A stretch of DNA of 20,741 bases from an uncultured delta proteobacterium (GTDB lineage Bacteria > Myxococcota_A > Bradymonadia > REDH01). The position numbers were made by a program, and so were the translations under genes. The notes under the pieces were generated by a model, which saw only the letters and a list, made by a program, of their open reading frames with translations, searched no databases and was not told the DNA's origin. The stretch lies in assembly GCA_903873545.1 (NCBI GenBank), contig CAIQPA010000317.1:1-20741 (forward strand), written 5' to 3'. Shown piece after piece: positions 7,578 to 15,603 of the stretch. Position 1 is the stretch's first letter. Each line of letters begins with the position of its first letter.

Positions 7578-8745
7578 TAGCTTCGCGGCCCAATCCGGCC
7601 TGCTCGATCGCTTCCGCGCACCGCTGCGCGTCTGGGTATCCCGCGCGCTCTCGGCCCACATGCCCTCCCTTTCCGCCGCCCTCGGCGACGATGCAGAGGT
7701 GCACGCCCTCGTCGACGGCGCACTCCCGCCAAGCATTGGCCCCGCCGTCCTCCTCGCCGCCCCCTCCGACCTCGCCCCCTCCAACGAGCCTGCCCTGCGC
7801 GAGCTCGTTCAGGCCGCCGAGCCCGGACGCCTCGTGCTCTACGGCGGCGAGCAAGACAGAGCCGTCCTCCTCACCGCCATCAACCACTGGCGCGTCTTCC
7901 GGCTCATCCCCTCCATCACAGGGCTCCCGGCCGTCGTCGACGCCATCCAGAAGGCCCACGAGACCACCGAAATGGAGCTCGCGCTCGATTTCGGCATCCG
8001 CGATCTCGCCCAGCAGAACGAACACCTCGGACGCACCCTTGAGCGCCTGCAGCGCACCCGCGGGCAGCTCCTCCACGCAGAGCGGCTCACCACCCTCGGC
8101 CGGCTCACCACCGGCCTCGGCCAGGCCCTCGAATCGCACCGCGTCGCCACCGATGACCTCTCCGCCGCCAGCAAGCGAATCACGCTCGATGCCGAGCTGC
8201 TCGATGTCGTCGAGCGCACCCTCGAAGGCGGTCGCGCACTCGACTCACTCCTCAGCGACCTCCTCTACTTCGCCGAAAACCGCGAGCGGCCGCTCCACCT
8301 GGCGCACCACGACGCGGACGCCATCGCCACCGCTGCGCTCCGCCTCGCCGAGGTCGACCCCATCTCCCGGAAGCGGAACCTCTCCATCTCTCTCCGCTCC
8401 GGCAGCTTCGTCTGCGTCGACCGCTACGCCATCTACCAGGTCCTCATCAACCTCCTCCGCAACGCCATGCAGGCGACCCCGGACGGCGGCACCATTCAGC
8501 TCACCACCCGTCTCGTCGACGGCGAAGTTGTCTTCGAGGTCACCGACAACGGGTCCGGCATGTCGGCAGAAACGCAGGCCCGGCTCTTCGAACCCTTCTT
8601 CACCACAAAGGGTCGCGATGGACTCGGGCTCGGACTCCGCGTCTCGCGCCTCACCGTCGAGCGCCACGGCGGACGCATGGAGTGCCAGTCCACCCCCGGG
8701 ACCGGCTCTACCTTCCGCCTCTTCCTGCCCATCAGCGCCCACTGA
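7570..8745 (+). CDS. Degenerate receiver-histidine kinase (putative pseudokinase partner)
   Basis: This 391-residue protein parallels the preceding one in layout but lacks its signalling residues. The N-terminal region (about 20-130) looks like a receiver remnant: the segment around 60-70 aligns with the phosphoacceptor strand but has Ala in place of Asp, and INHWRVFRLIPS (105-116) aligns with INRGAAYRFLSK but lacks the lysine. The H-box reads AERLTTLGRLTTGLGQALES, where Q185 occupies the place of the phosphorylated histidine. The HATPase domain is intact: N298, DNGSG (326-330), EPFFTTKG and GLGLGL. It could bind ATP and phosphorylate a partner's histidine in a heterodimer, or act as an allosteric subunit. 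GGAGG lies 5 bases before the ATG, which overlaps the upstream gene by 8 bases. H190, five residues after Q185, is an unlikely substitute. Confidence 0.82.
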   Translation: MGSSFAAQSGLLDRFRAPLRVWVSRALSAHMPSLSAALGDDAEVHALVDGALPPSIGPAVLLAAPSDLAPSNEPALRELVQAAEPGRLVLYGGEQDRAVLLTAINHWRVFRLIPSITGLPAVVDAIQKAHETTEMELALDFGIRDLAQQNEHLGRTLERLQRTRGQLLHAERLTTLGRLTTGLGQALESHRVATDDLSAASKRITLDAELLDVVERTLEGGRALDSLLSDLLYFAENRERPLHLAHHDADAIATAALRLAEVDPISRKRNLSISLRSGSFVCVDRYAIYQVLINLLRNAMQATPDGGTIQLTTRLVDGEVVFEVTDNGSGMSAETQARLFEPFFTTKGRDGLGLGLRVSRLTVERHGGRMECQSTPGTGSTFRLFLPISAH

Positions 8746-8770
8746 CCGGCTGACTGCACCGGACGGTCAA

Positions 8771-8785
8771 AACTTGGGCTCCCCT
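8771..8785 (+). promoter_or_regulatory. Shared 15-base element, copy 2
   Basis: AACTTGGGCTCCCCT matches the copy at 6340-6354 at 13 of 15 positions. It overlaps the -35 part of the candidate promoter at 8774-8803, where a bound regulator could act. Its role is inferred only from recurrence within the cluster. Confidence 0.35.
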
Positions 8786-8803
8786 GTCCGCATCGCGTAG
8801 TCT
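8774..8803 (+). promoter_or_regulatory. Candidate promoter for the PilZ-methyltransferase gene
   Basis: TTGGGC, 17 bases, then GTAGTC (or 18 bases and TAGTCT) lie in the 110-base gap before the methyltransferase gene. The same layout, TTGGCC-17-GTAGCC, occurs before thrA. Recurrence raises confidence, but neither copy is close to the sigma-70 consensus. Confidence 0.35.
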
Positions 8804-8855
8804 GGAGAGCCTCACGCCCTAAGGGTCCTGAGTCTCACAACCGAGGGGTCCGCAG

Positions 8856-10328
8856 ATGTCCAAGAAGAAGCAATACGACGACCTATACGGCGGTGTTGGC
8901 CGCGCGATGAACTTTCGCGCCAAGCGCGTTCTCGCCCGCGAGGTTGCCGACCTGGACGGCTTCGACCTCATCGTCGACGGAAAGCCTGCACAGGTCCATG
9001 ACCTTGCCATGAGCGGCCTCTCCTTCCACACGCCGCCCGCCGACTCCTCTGCCGTCGGCGATACCGTTGAGCTCCGCGTCTGCTTCGCCGACCAGGTCAT
9101 ATTCGAGGGAGCCGCGCGCGTCGCACGCGTCGAAGATCTCGGTCGCAGCCGGCGCATCGCCGTTCAGCTCCTCACAGGCTTCCTCGACCTGCCCGCCATC
9201 CGGCGCGCCGACGAAGATCGCACCCTCCAACTGCGGCTGGGCACCGGCGCAGACAAGATTCGCGACAAGGTCCCTGCCGACTTCCGCGAGGTCAACGAGC
9301 ACGCCGCCTTCTTCCTCGCCCACCACCGCCGGCTCCTCGACGAGACCGAAAACCGCTACCGCGAGCAGGGTGCCAACGGACGCGAACTCATCGACAGGCT
9401 CGTCCAGCAGGCCTCCGAGGCCATGCGACCCGAGTGGCTCGCCATCTCGAGCCGCGCTGGCGAGATCGCACGTCCCTACCTTGAAGACGCTGAGACCCGC
9501 GCCGCGATGAAGGCCTATGTAGAGACCCTCATCACCTCGCAGCTCCTCGATGTCCCCATCGTCTCGCGCGCCTACACCAAGCCCCTCGGCTACGCTGGCG
9601 ACTACCAGGTCATGAACCTCATCTTCCGCAACGCCTACGAAGGCCGCACGGTCTTCTCCCGCGTGATCAACAAGCTCTTCGTCGAAGAGTCCATCGCCGA
9701 AGGTGCCCGCGCCCGCCTCGAACTTCTCAAGAAGATCTACGCCGACGAGCTCAACCGACGGACCACACGCGGCGCCTCCGAACCCTTCCGCATCATGAGC
9801 CTCGGTTGCGGCCCCGCCAAAGAGGTCTCCGACTTCGCCGACGGCCCCGATGCCTGGCCAACCCCCATCCACTGGACCCTCCTCGACCAGGACGAGCAGG
9901 TGCTCTCGCTCGCCTACAGCGAGTCCTTCAAGCGGCTCACCGCGCGCCGAGACGGCAGCTCCGTCCGCTGCCTCTACATGTCCTTCCAGCAGCTCATCGC
10001 AGACCCAGAAGGCTCCTTCAACGAAGAGTCCCACGACCTCGTCTACGCATCGGGACTCTACGACTACCTTCGCCAAAATCGGGCCAAGGAGCTCACCCGA
10101 GCCCTCTACGACAAGACCTCCCCCGGCGGCCTCTGCATCGTCGCAAACGGAGCCGCCCCCTCCAAGTCGCTCTGGCCCACAGAGTTCATCCTCGACTGGA
10201 CACTCATCTACCGCACCGAAGCAGAGATGCGCGACATCGCCGCAGCACTCCCTGCTGATGCAGAGGTCGAGTTCACTGCGGAGCGCGAAGGCGCCTTCTC
10301 CTTCCTCATCGCCCGCAAGCCTGGCTAG
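8856..10328 (+). CDS. PilZ domain-SAM methyltransferase fusion, PhcB-like (putative quorum-sensing signal synthase)
   Basis: This 490-residue protein has an N-terminal PilZ-like domain (about 18-110) and a C-terminal class I methyltransferase domain (about 210-488). The PilZ part has RVLAR (24-28), matching the cyclic-di-GMP motif RxxxR, and D49-L-A-M-S-G54 in place of DxSxxG, with Ala for the motif Ser. The methyltransferase part has a SAM-binding glycine loop (SLGCGPAKE, 315-323), an acidic strand end (LLDQDE, D344) and LVYASGLYDYL (395-405). The block KPLGYAGDY (242-250) is, from memory, typical of proteins annotated as 3-hydroxypalmitate methyl ester synthases (PhcB family). Neighbouring kinases fit a signal-synthase role, but the substrate is not proven and it could methylate another molecule. 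GAGG lies upstream of the ATG. The next gene begins 3 bases after its stop. Confidence 0.8.
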   Translation: MSKKKQYDDLYGGVGRAMNFRAKRVLAREVADLDGFDLIVDGKPAQVHDLAMSGLSFHTPPADSSAVGDTVELRVCFADQVIFEGAARVARVEDLGRSRRIAVQLLTGFLDLPAIRRADEDRTLQLRLGTGADKIRDKVPADFREVNEHAAFFLAHHRRLLDETENRYREQGANGRELIDRLVQQASEAMRPEWLAISSRAGEIARPYLEDAETRAAMKAYVETLITSQLLDVPIVSRAYTKPLGYAGDYQVMNLIFRNAYEGRTVFSRVINKLFVEESIAEGARARLELLKKIYADELNRRTTRGASEPFRIMSLGCGPAKEVSDFADGPDAWPTPIHWTLLDQDEQVLSLAYSESFKRLTARRDGSSVRCLYMSFQQLIADPEGSFNEESHDLVYASGLYDYLRQNRAKELTRALYDKTSPGGLCIVANGAAPSKSLWPTEFILDWTLIYRTEAEMRDIAAALPADAEVEFTAEREGAFSFLIARKPG

Positions 10329-10331
10329 CCC

Positions 10332-13022
10332 ATGCCGCAAGCCACCGCCTCCTACCTCGTCGTCTCTGCCCTCGCGGACGCACCCCTCAGTCTCACCGAC
10401 GAGGAGCAGGAGGAGTTTCGGCGTCAATCACGGGGCCTCACCAAGGCTGCACTCCAGACCGAGGCCTGGCTCGCCTTCTTCCTCATCCCCTGCTTTGGCA
10501 TCCTCGATTGGGTCGTGCTGCCCGACTACTTCGGAACCTTCATGCTGCTTAGGCTCGCAGCAAGCCTCGTCTCACTCGCCACCGCCATTGCATGCCGGTC
10601 GCAGAGCGACTTCGTGCTCCGACACATCGAAACCATCTCCATCGCCTTCCACGTGAGCATCACCTCCGCCATCGCCACCATGTGCTGGTTCGATGGCGGA
10701 CTCGACTCGCCCTATTACGCTGGAATGGTCCTCGTCTACCTCGGCTTCGGCCACTTCCAGCTCATGCCGCTGGCCAAGGCCATCCTCGTCCCTGTCCTCA
10801 GCTACATCATCTACATCGCACCCGCACTCTCTGGAGCGACCCACGTCGCTTCGCCCGCCTCCGCCATCAACAACCAGTTCTTCCTCGTCTCCTTCGGCTT
10901 CGTAACCGTCGTCTCCTGCAACCAGAAACTCCGCCTCCAGATGCGGCAGTTCCTCACCAACCGCAGCCTCGACCTCGCACGCACCGAAGCCGAGCGCGCC
11001 AACGAGAAGCTCAAGCAACTCGACAGGATGAAGTCCCAGTTCTTCGCCAACATCACCCACGAACTCCGCACCCCGCTCACCATGATCCTCGCCCCCGTCG
11101 AGTCGGCGAACGACGGCGCCCGCGGGGTCGTCCCTGCCCATCTGGCACCAACCCTCAAGGATGTCTGGCGCAACGGACTCAAGCTCCTCAAGCTCATCAA
11201 CGACCTCCTCGACTTCTCCAAACTCGAAGAGGGCTTCGCCCGCCTCCGCATCGAGGAAACCGACCTCCCCGGCTTCGTCCGACAGATCACTGGCTACGCC
11301 GCAGACATGGCCGCCCGAAAGGAGATCTCACTCTCCTTCGTCGTCACGGAAGACCCAGGCACCATGCACCTCGACCACGAGAAGCTCGAGAGAATCATCG
11401 TCAACCTCGTCGATAACGCCCTCAAGTTCACCCCCATCGCGGGACACGTGCAAGTCACCATCGACTGCACTCCGACCCACGCCTTCGTCCGCGTCAAAGA
11501 CAACGGCATTGGCATCGCACCCGAAGCACTCGAACGCGTCTTCGAGCGCTTCACCCAAGCCGACGGCTCCATCCATCGCCAGTTCGGTGGCACGGGAATC
11601 GGCCTCGCCTTCGCCCGTGAACTCGCCCGCCTCCACGGCGGCGACATCTCCGTCACGAGCGAGGTCGGAGCGGGCTCCGTCTTCACGCTCAGCCTCCGGC
11701 GCGGGCGTGACCACTACGACCCCAACCTCATGGACCGGCGCAAAAGTGCTGCCCCCGCCGGTGCCGCCATCCGAGGCGACGACGCAGGGCCTGCGGAGTG
11801 GGCCCGCCACCTCACAGAGCGCCTCGACTACAAGTTCCAAGGCATCGACGAGGCCACCGAACGCCGCGCCGTCCCCCGCTCCGACGACCAGGGGAAGACC
11901 AGCAAGGTCCTCATCGTCGAAGACAACCCCGACATCCTCCGCCTCCTCAACCTCGAACTCTCCGTCGAACACTCCGTCTACGTCGCCAAGGATGGCCGCC
12001 AAGGCATCGAACTCGCCCTCCGCGAGGAGCCCGATGTCATCCTCACAGACTTCATGATGCCCGAGGTCGACGGCCTCACCCTCATCCGGACCCTCCGCGC
12101 CGAAAGCCGCACCGCAGACATCCCCATCATCATGCTCACCGCCAAAGGCGATGTGGAGAACCGCCTCGCGGCTGCCGAGGCCGGCGCAGACCTCTACCTC
12201 TCCAAGCCCTTCAGCACCCGCGAAGTCCGGGCCGCCGTCAACGCCCAGCTCAAGCGCCGCGGCCGCCAGGTCGGCAACATCATCCGCGCACAGGTCCAGA
12301 GCCTCGAGCTCATCTCCGCCAGCCTCGCGCACGAGATCCACAACCCGCTCGCCTACATCAAAAACGCCAACACCATCGTCACAGAGAACATCGAAAAGCT
12401 GCTCCGCATCATCGCAGACCCAGCCCTCTCCGACGAAGAGAAGAGCAAGCGCATCGACGCCATCCGCAACCGCCTCGGCCGCTCCACCACCATCGCCGAT
12501 CAGGGCGTCGAACGTATCTCCCAGATCGTCGATCTCGTCCGCCGCTACGCGCGCGCCGGTTACAGCCCCGAGCCCGTCACCTTCTCCATCGACGACTCCC
12601 TCCAAGACGTCCTCCGCCTCATCCACAGGCCGCACGACACCGTCTCCCTCCACCCCGATCTCACCGCCGGCGATGCCCTTCTCCGCGTCCGCCCCGAAGA
12701 GCTCCACCTCGTCTGCCGCAACCTCATCCAGAACGCCGTTGAAGCCATCGGCGAACGGGGCGACGTCTGGATCTCCGCCCGCCGCGAAAGTGACGATATC
12801 GCCATTGTCATCCGCGACAACGGCCCCGGCATCAACCGCGAACACATGTCCCGCATCTTCACCCCCTTCTTCTCCACCAAGGAGACGGGCAAGGGCATGG
12901 GTATCGGCCTCTCCATCGCCTTCCAGATCGTCAACAACGCCGGCGGCTCCATCGAGGTCGCCAGCACGCTCGGCGAAGGCGCCACCTTCACCGTCCGCAT
13001 CCCGGTGATGACGCCAGCGTAG
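10332..13022 (+). CDS. Membrane histidine kinase-receiver-histidine kinase (PhcS-PhcR-like fusion)
   Basis: This 896-residue protein has an N-terminal membrane region (about 45-198, roughly six hydrophobic segments) with the motif GGLDSPYYAGM (122-132). A coiled helix (about 210-235) follows, then a first kinase core with H243 (THELRTP), N362, DNGIG (390-394) and GTGIGLAF. A receiver (about 525-640) has E530-D531, D573, T603 and K625. A second kinase core has H667 (LAHEIHNPLAY), N801, DNGPG (829-833) and GKGMGIGL. All three modules keep their key residues. In Ralstonia the sensor kinase PhcS and the receiver-kinase PhcR are separate neighbouring proteins; this gene has the order expected if they were fused. 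It lies 3 bases after the methyltransferase gene, so they are probably co-translated. Likely role: sensing a membrane-soluble signal and relaying phosphate. The ligand is inferred from context only. Confidence 0.87.
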   Translation: MPQATASYLVVSALADAPLSLTDEEQEEFRRQSRGLTKAALQTEAWLAFFLIPCFGILDWVVLPDYFGTFMLLRLAASLVSLATAIACRSQSDFVLRHIETISIAFHVSITSAIATMCWFDGGLDSPYYAGMVLVYLGFGHFQLMPLAKAILVPVLSYIIYIAPALSGATHVASPASAINNQFFLVSFGFVTVVSCNQKLRLQMRQFLTNRSLDLARTEAERANEKLKQLDRMKSQFFANITHELRTPLTMILAPVESANDGARGVVPAHLAPTLKDVWRNGLKLLKLINDLLDFSKLEEGFARLRIEETDLPGFVRQITGYAADMAARKEISLSFVVTEDPGTMHLDHEKLERIIVNLVDNALKFTPIAGHVQVTIDCTPTHAFVRVKDNGIGIAPEALERVFERFTQADGSIHRQFGGTGIGLAFARELARLHGGDISVTSEVGAGSVFTLSLRRGRDHYDPNLMDRRKSAAPAGAAIRGDDAGPAEWARHLTERLDYKFQGIDEATERRAVPRSDDQGKTSKVLIVEDNPDILRLLNLELSVEHSVYVAKDGRQGIELALREEPDVILTDFMMPEVDGLTLIRTLRAESRTADIPIIMLTAKGDVENRLAAAEAGADLYLSKPFSTREVRAAVNAQLKRRGRQVGNIIRAQVQSLELISASLAHEIHNPLAYIKNANTIVTENIEKLLRIIADPALSDEEKSKRIDAIRNRLGRSTTIADQGVERISQIVDLVRRYARAGYSPEPVTFSIDDSLQDVLRLIHRPHDTVSLHPDLTAGDALLRVRPEELHLVCRNLIQNAVEAIGERGDVWISARRESDDIAIVIRDNGPGINREHMSRIFTPFFSTKETGKGMGIGLSIAFQIVNNAGGSIEVASTLGEGATFTVRIPVMTPA

Positions 13023-13029
13023 TTCGCTC

Positions 13030-13059
13030 TTGGCCTCACCGCCGCGAGTCTGGTAGCCC
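13030..13059 (+). promoter_or_regulatory. Candidate promoter for the thr operon
   Basis: TTGGCC, 17 bases, then GTAGCC (or 18 bases and TAGCCC) lie in the 62-base gap before thrA. The layout matches the candidate at 8774-8803. No threonine- or isoleucine-rich leader peptide or attenuator is visible in this short gap. Confidence 0.35.
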
Positions 13060-13084
13060 GCATGTTCTCCAACCCGAGGATTTC

Positions 13085-15601
13085 ATGCGCAATCTCACCA
13101 TCCACAAGTTCGGCGGAACCAGCGTAGGATCGGCAGAGCGGATCACCGCCACGGCCGCCATCATTGCTTCATCGCAAGAGCCCGCGCTCGTCGTTACCTC
13201 AGCCATGAGCGGAACCACAGACGCCCTCCTCCGCGCCATCTCCGCAGCCGCCGACGGCCGCGCCGATGAGGCCCGCGCAGAGGTCTCGGCCATCACGCTC
13301 CGACACCACGAAACCCTCACCGCCCTCAACGACGCCAGCGGTCAAACGGGCACCCGCGTAGGCCTCCTCTGCGACGAACTCACCCACCTCATCGAGGCAA
13401 TCGTCGCCCTCGGTGAAGCGAGCCCGCGCTCCAAGGACCGCATTGTCTCCGTCGGCGAAAAGCTCGCCACCGAGCTCCTCGCACTCGCGCTCGAAAGAGC
13501 CGGCCGCTCGGCCCTCCCGCTCAGCGCCGACACCTTCCTCGAAACCGACGCCCGCTTCACCCAGGCGAGCCCCATCCCCCACATCACAGCAGGCCGCGTC
13601 CGACGAGCCCTCACGCCCCACCTCGACGCCGGCACCATCCCCGTCGTCACCGGCTTCATCGGCTGCTCCGCAGAGGGCCACACCACCACGCTCGGCCGCG
13701 GCGGCAGCGACTTCTCTGCCACCCTCATCGGCGCCGCGCTCGGAGCCGCCGACATCATCATCTGGACCGATGTCCCCGGCGTCTTCACCGCCAACCCCCG
13801 CATCGTCCCCGAAGCCCTCGCCATCCCCCAGCTCCACCACCGCGAGGCGGCCGAGCTCTCCTTCTACGGCGCCAAGGTCCTCCACCAGCGCACCATCCAG
13901 CCCGTCAGCGGCACCGACGCCCGCGTCTGGATCAAGAGCTCCTTCGAGCCCCACCTCGAGGGCACACTCGTCGACCGCAACCAGCTCATCGGCTCACACC
14001 CCGTCAAGGCCATCAGCGCCGTGCCCGGTCAGGCCATCGTCAACGTCGAAGGCCGTGGCATGGCCGGCGTCCCCGGCATCGCCGCACGCATCTTCGGCGC
14101 CCTTGCCCGCCACGAAATCAGCGTCACCCTCATCTGCCAGTCCAGCTCCGAAGCCTCCATCTGCTTCGCCATCCCGACCGCCGAGGTCGCCTCTGCAGAG
14201 ACTGCTCTCAAGCAGGAGCTCCGCATCGAGCTCGCAGAAGGCTCCATCGACGACATCACCATCCTCCCCGACTGCGGCATCCTCGCCGTCGTCGGACTCG
14301 GCATGGCACACACCACCGGCGTCGCTGCCCGCGTCATGACCGCCCTCGCCAAGCAGGGCGTCAGCCTCATCGCCATCGCCCAGGCCTCCTCCGAGCTCAA
14401 CATCTCGGTCGTCATCCGCGAGTCGCAGATCCCCGAGGCCACCCGCGCCCTCCACCGGGCCTTCGAACTCCACCGCCTCGACACCGGCAAAGATGCCGGC
14501 GGCCACCTCGACATCATCCTCTTCGGCGTCGGAAAGATCGCCCGCGCCCTCGTCGAGAACCTCGACCGCCACGCCCCCACCATCCGCGCCCGCTACGGCC
14601 TCGTACCGCGCCTCGTCGCCGTCGGCGACCGCTCCGGCTACCTCCTTCAGCCCTCCGGTCTCGACGCAACCAGCATCGCCGACCTCCTCCGCATCAAGGC
14701 GGCCGGCGGCCCCATCACCGACCTCGCAGGCGCCACCGCCTCCAGCGACCCCCGCGACCTCCTCCGCGACGCCCTCCGCTACCGCCTCTCCCACCCCACC
14801 CTCGTCGACCTCTCCGACGCCGCGGTCGCCGCCGACCTCTACGACCTCGCCTTCGCCGAGGGCTGCGACGTCGTCACCGCCAACAAGAAGCCGCTGGCCA
14901 CCCCGCCCGAGCGCTACAACGCCATGCGCGACCTCCAGCGCACCGGCGCACGCATCCTCCGCGCAGAGGCCACCGTCGGCGCCGGCCTCCCCGTCATCGA
15001 CACCCTCGAGATGCTCCTCGCCACAGGCGACCGCATCCGCCGCGTCGACGGCTCCCTCTCCGGCACGCTCGCCTTCCTCATGGAGCGCCTCGAGTCCGGC
15101 CAGCCCTTCTCCGAGGCCGTCCGCGACGCCGAGGCCGGCGGCTACACCGAGCCCGACCCGGTCGCCGACCTCACCGGCGACGACGTCGTCCGCAAGGCCA
15201 TCATCATCTCCCGCATCGGCGGCCTCTCACCGGGTCACATCGAGATCGAGCAAGAGGGCTGGGTCGACGGCTCCCTCGCAGGCCTTCCCCTCCCCGTCCT
15301 CCTCGAACGCCTCAAGGCCTACGACAAACCCATCGCAGACCGGCTCGCGGCCGCGCGCGAACGCGGCGAAGTCATCCGCTTCGTCGCCAGCGTCGAACCC
15401 GGCCGCATCCGCGTCGGCCCGCAATCGCTCCCCCTCGACGCCCCGCTCGCCCGCCTCGCCCGCACCGACAACATGATCGTCATCTCCTCCGAGCGCTACG
15501 ACCAGCGCCCCCTCGTCGTCACCGGCCCGGGCGCCGGCGTCCAGGTCACCGCCATGGGCGTCCTCAGCGACATCCTCCGCATCATCGCCGAGCGAGGCTG
15601 A
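13085..15601 (+). CDS. thrA: Bifunctional aspartokinase / homoserine dehydrogenase
   Basis: This 838-residue enzyme catalyses the first and third steps of the aspartate pathway to threonine, methionine and isoleucine: phosphorylation of aspartate and reduction of aspartate semialdehyde to homoserine. The aspartokinase domain (about 1-300) has KFGGTSVG (8-15), TLGRGGSDFSA (202-212) and the WTDVPGVFTANPR block. Two ACT-like regulatory segments lie at about 310-460. The homoserine dehydrogenase domain (about 475-838) has the nucleotide loop ILFGVGKIA, TANKKP (598-603, likely catalytic lysine), TVGAGLPVIDTL, SGTL and GYTEPDP..DL.GDDV.RK. The length is that of ThrA/MetL fusions (about 810-820) with a slightly longer tail. 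GAGGA lies 4 bases before the ATG. It leads a thrA-thrB-thrC operon. The ACT region suggests feedback inhibition; whether by threonine or lysine cannot be told, but linkage to thrB and thrC favours threonine. Confidence 0.95.
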   Translation: MRNLTIHKFGGTSVGSAERITATAAIIASSQEPALVVTSAMSGTTDALLRAISAAADGRADEARAEVSAITLRHHETLTALNDASGQTGTRVGLLCDELTHLIEAIVALGEASPRSKDRIVSVGEKLATELLALALERAGRSALPLSADTFLETDARFTQASPIPHITAGRVRRALTPHLDAGTIPVVTGFIGCSAEGHTTTLGRGGSDFSATLIGAALGAADIIIWTDVPGVFTANPRIVPEALAIPQLHHREAAELSFYGAKVLHQRTIQPVSGTDARVWIKSSFEPHLEGTLVDRNQLIGSHPVKAISAVPGQAIVNVEGRGMAGVPGIAARIFGALARHEISVTLICQSSSEASICFAIPTAEVASAETALKQELRIELAEGSIDDITILPDCGILAVVGLGMAHTTGVAARVMTALAKQGVSLIAIAQASSELNISVVIRESQIPEATRALHRAFELHRLDTGKDAGGHLDIILFGVGKIARALVENLDRHAPTIRARYGLVPRLVAVGDRSGYLLQPSGLDATSIADLLRIKAAGGPITDLAGATASSDPRDLLRDALRYRLSHPTLVDLSDAAVAADLYDLAFAEGCDVVTANKKPLATPPERYNAMRDLQRTGARILRAEATVGAGLPVIDTLEMLLATGDRIRRVDGSLSGTLAFLMERLESGQPFSEAVRDAEAGGYTEPDPVADLTGDDVVRKAIIISRIGGLSPGHIEIEQEGWVDGSLAGLPLPVLLERLKAYDKPIADRLAAARERGEVIRFVASVEPGRIRVGPQSLPLDAPLARLARTDNMIVISSERYDQRPLVVTGPGAGVQVTAMGVLSDILRIIAERG

Positions 15602-15603
15602 CC

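Noticed and set aside
8883..10427. 514-codon minus-strand frame opposite the PilZ-methyltransferase gene, and a similar 505-codon one at 11328-12845
   Set aside because: Both mirror real + strand genes with clear domain motifs and have biased, motif-free translations.
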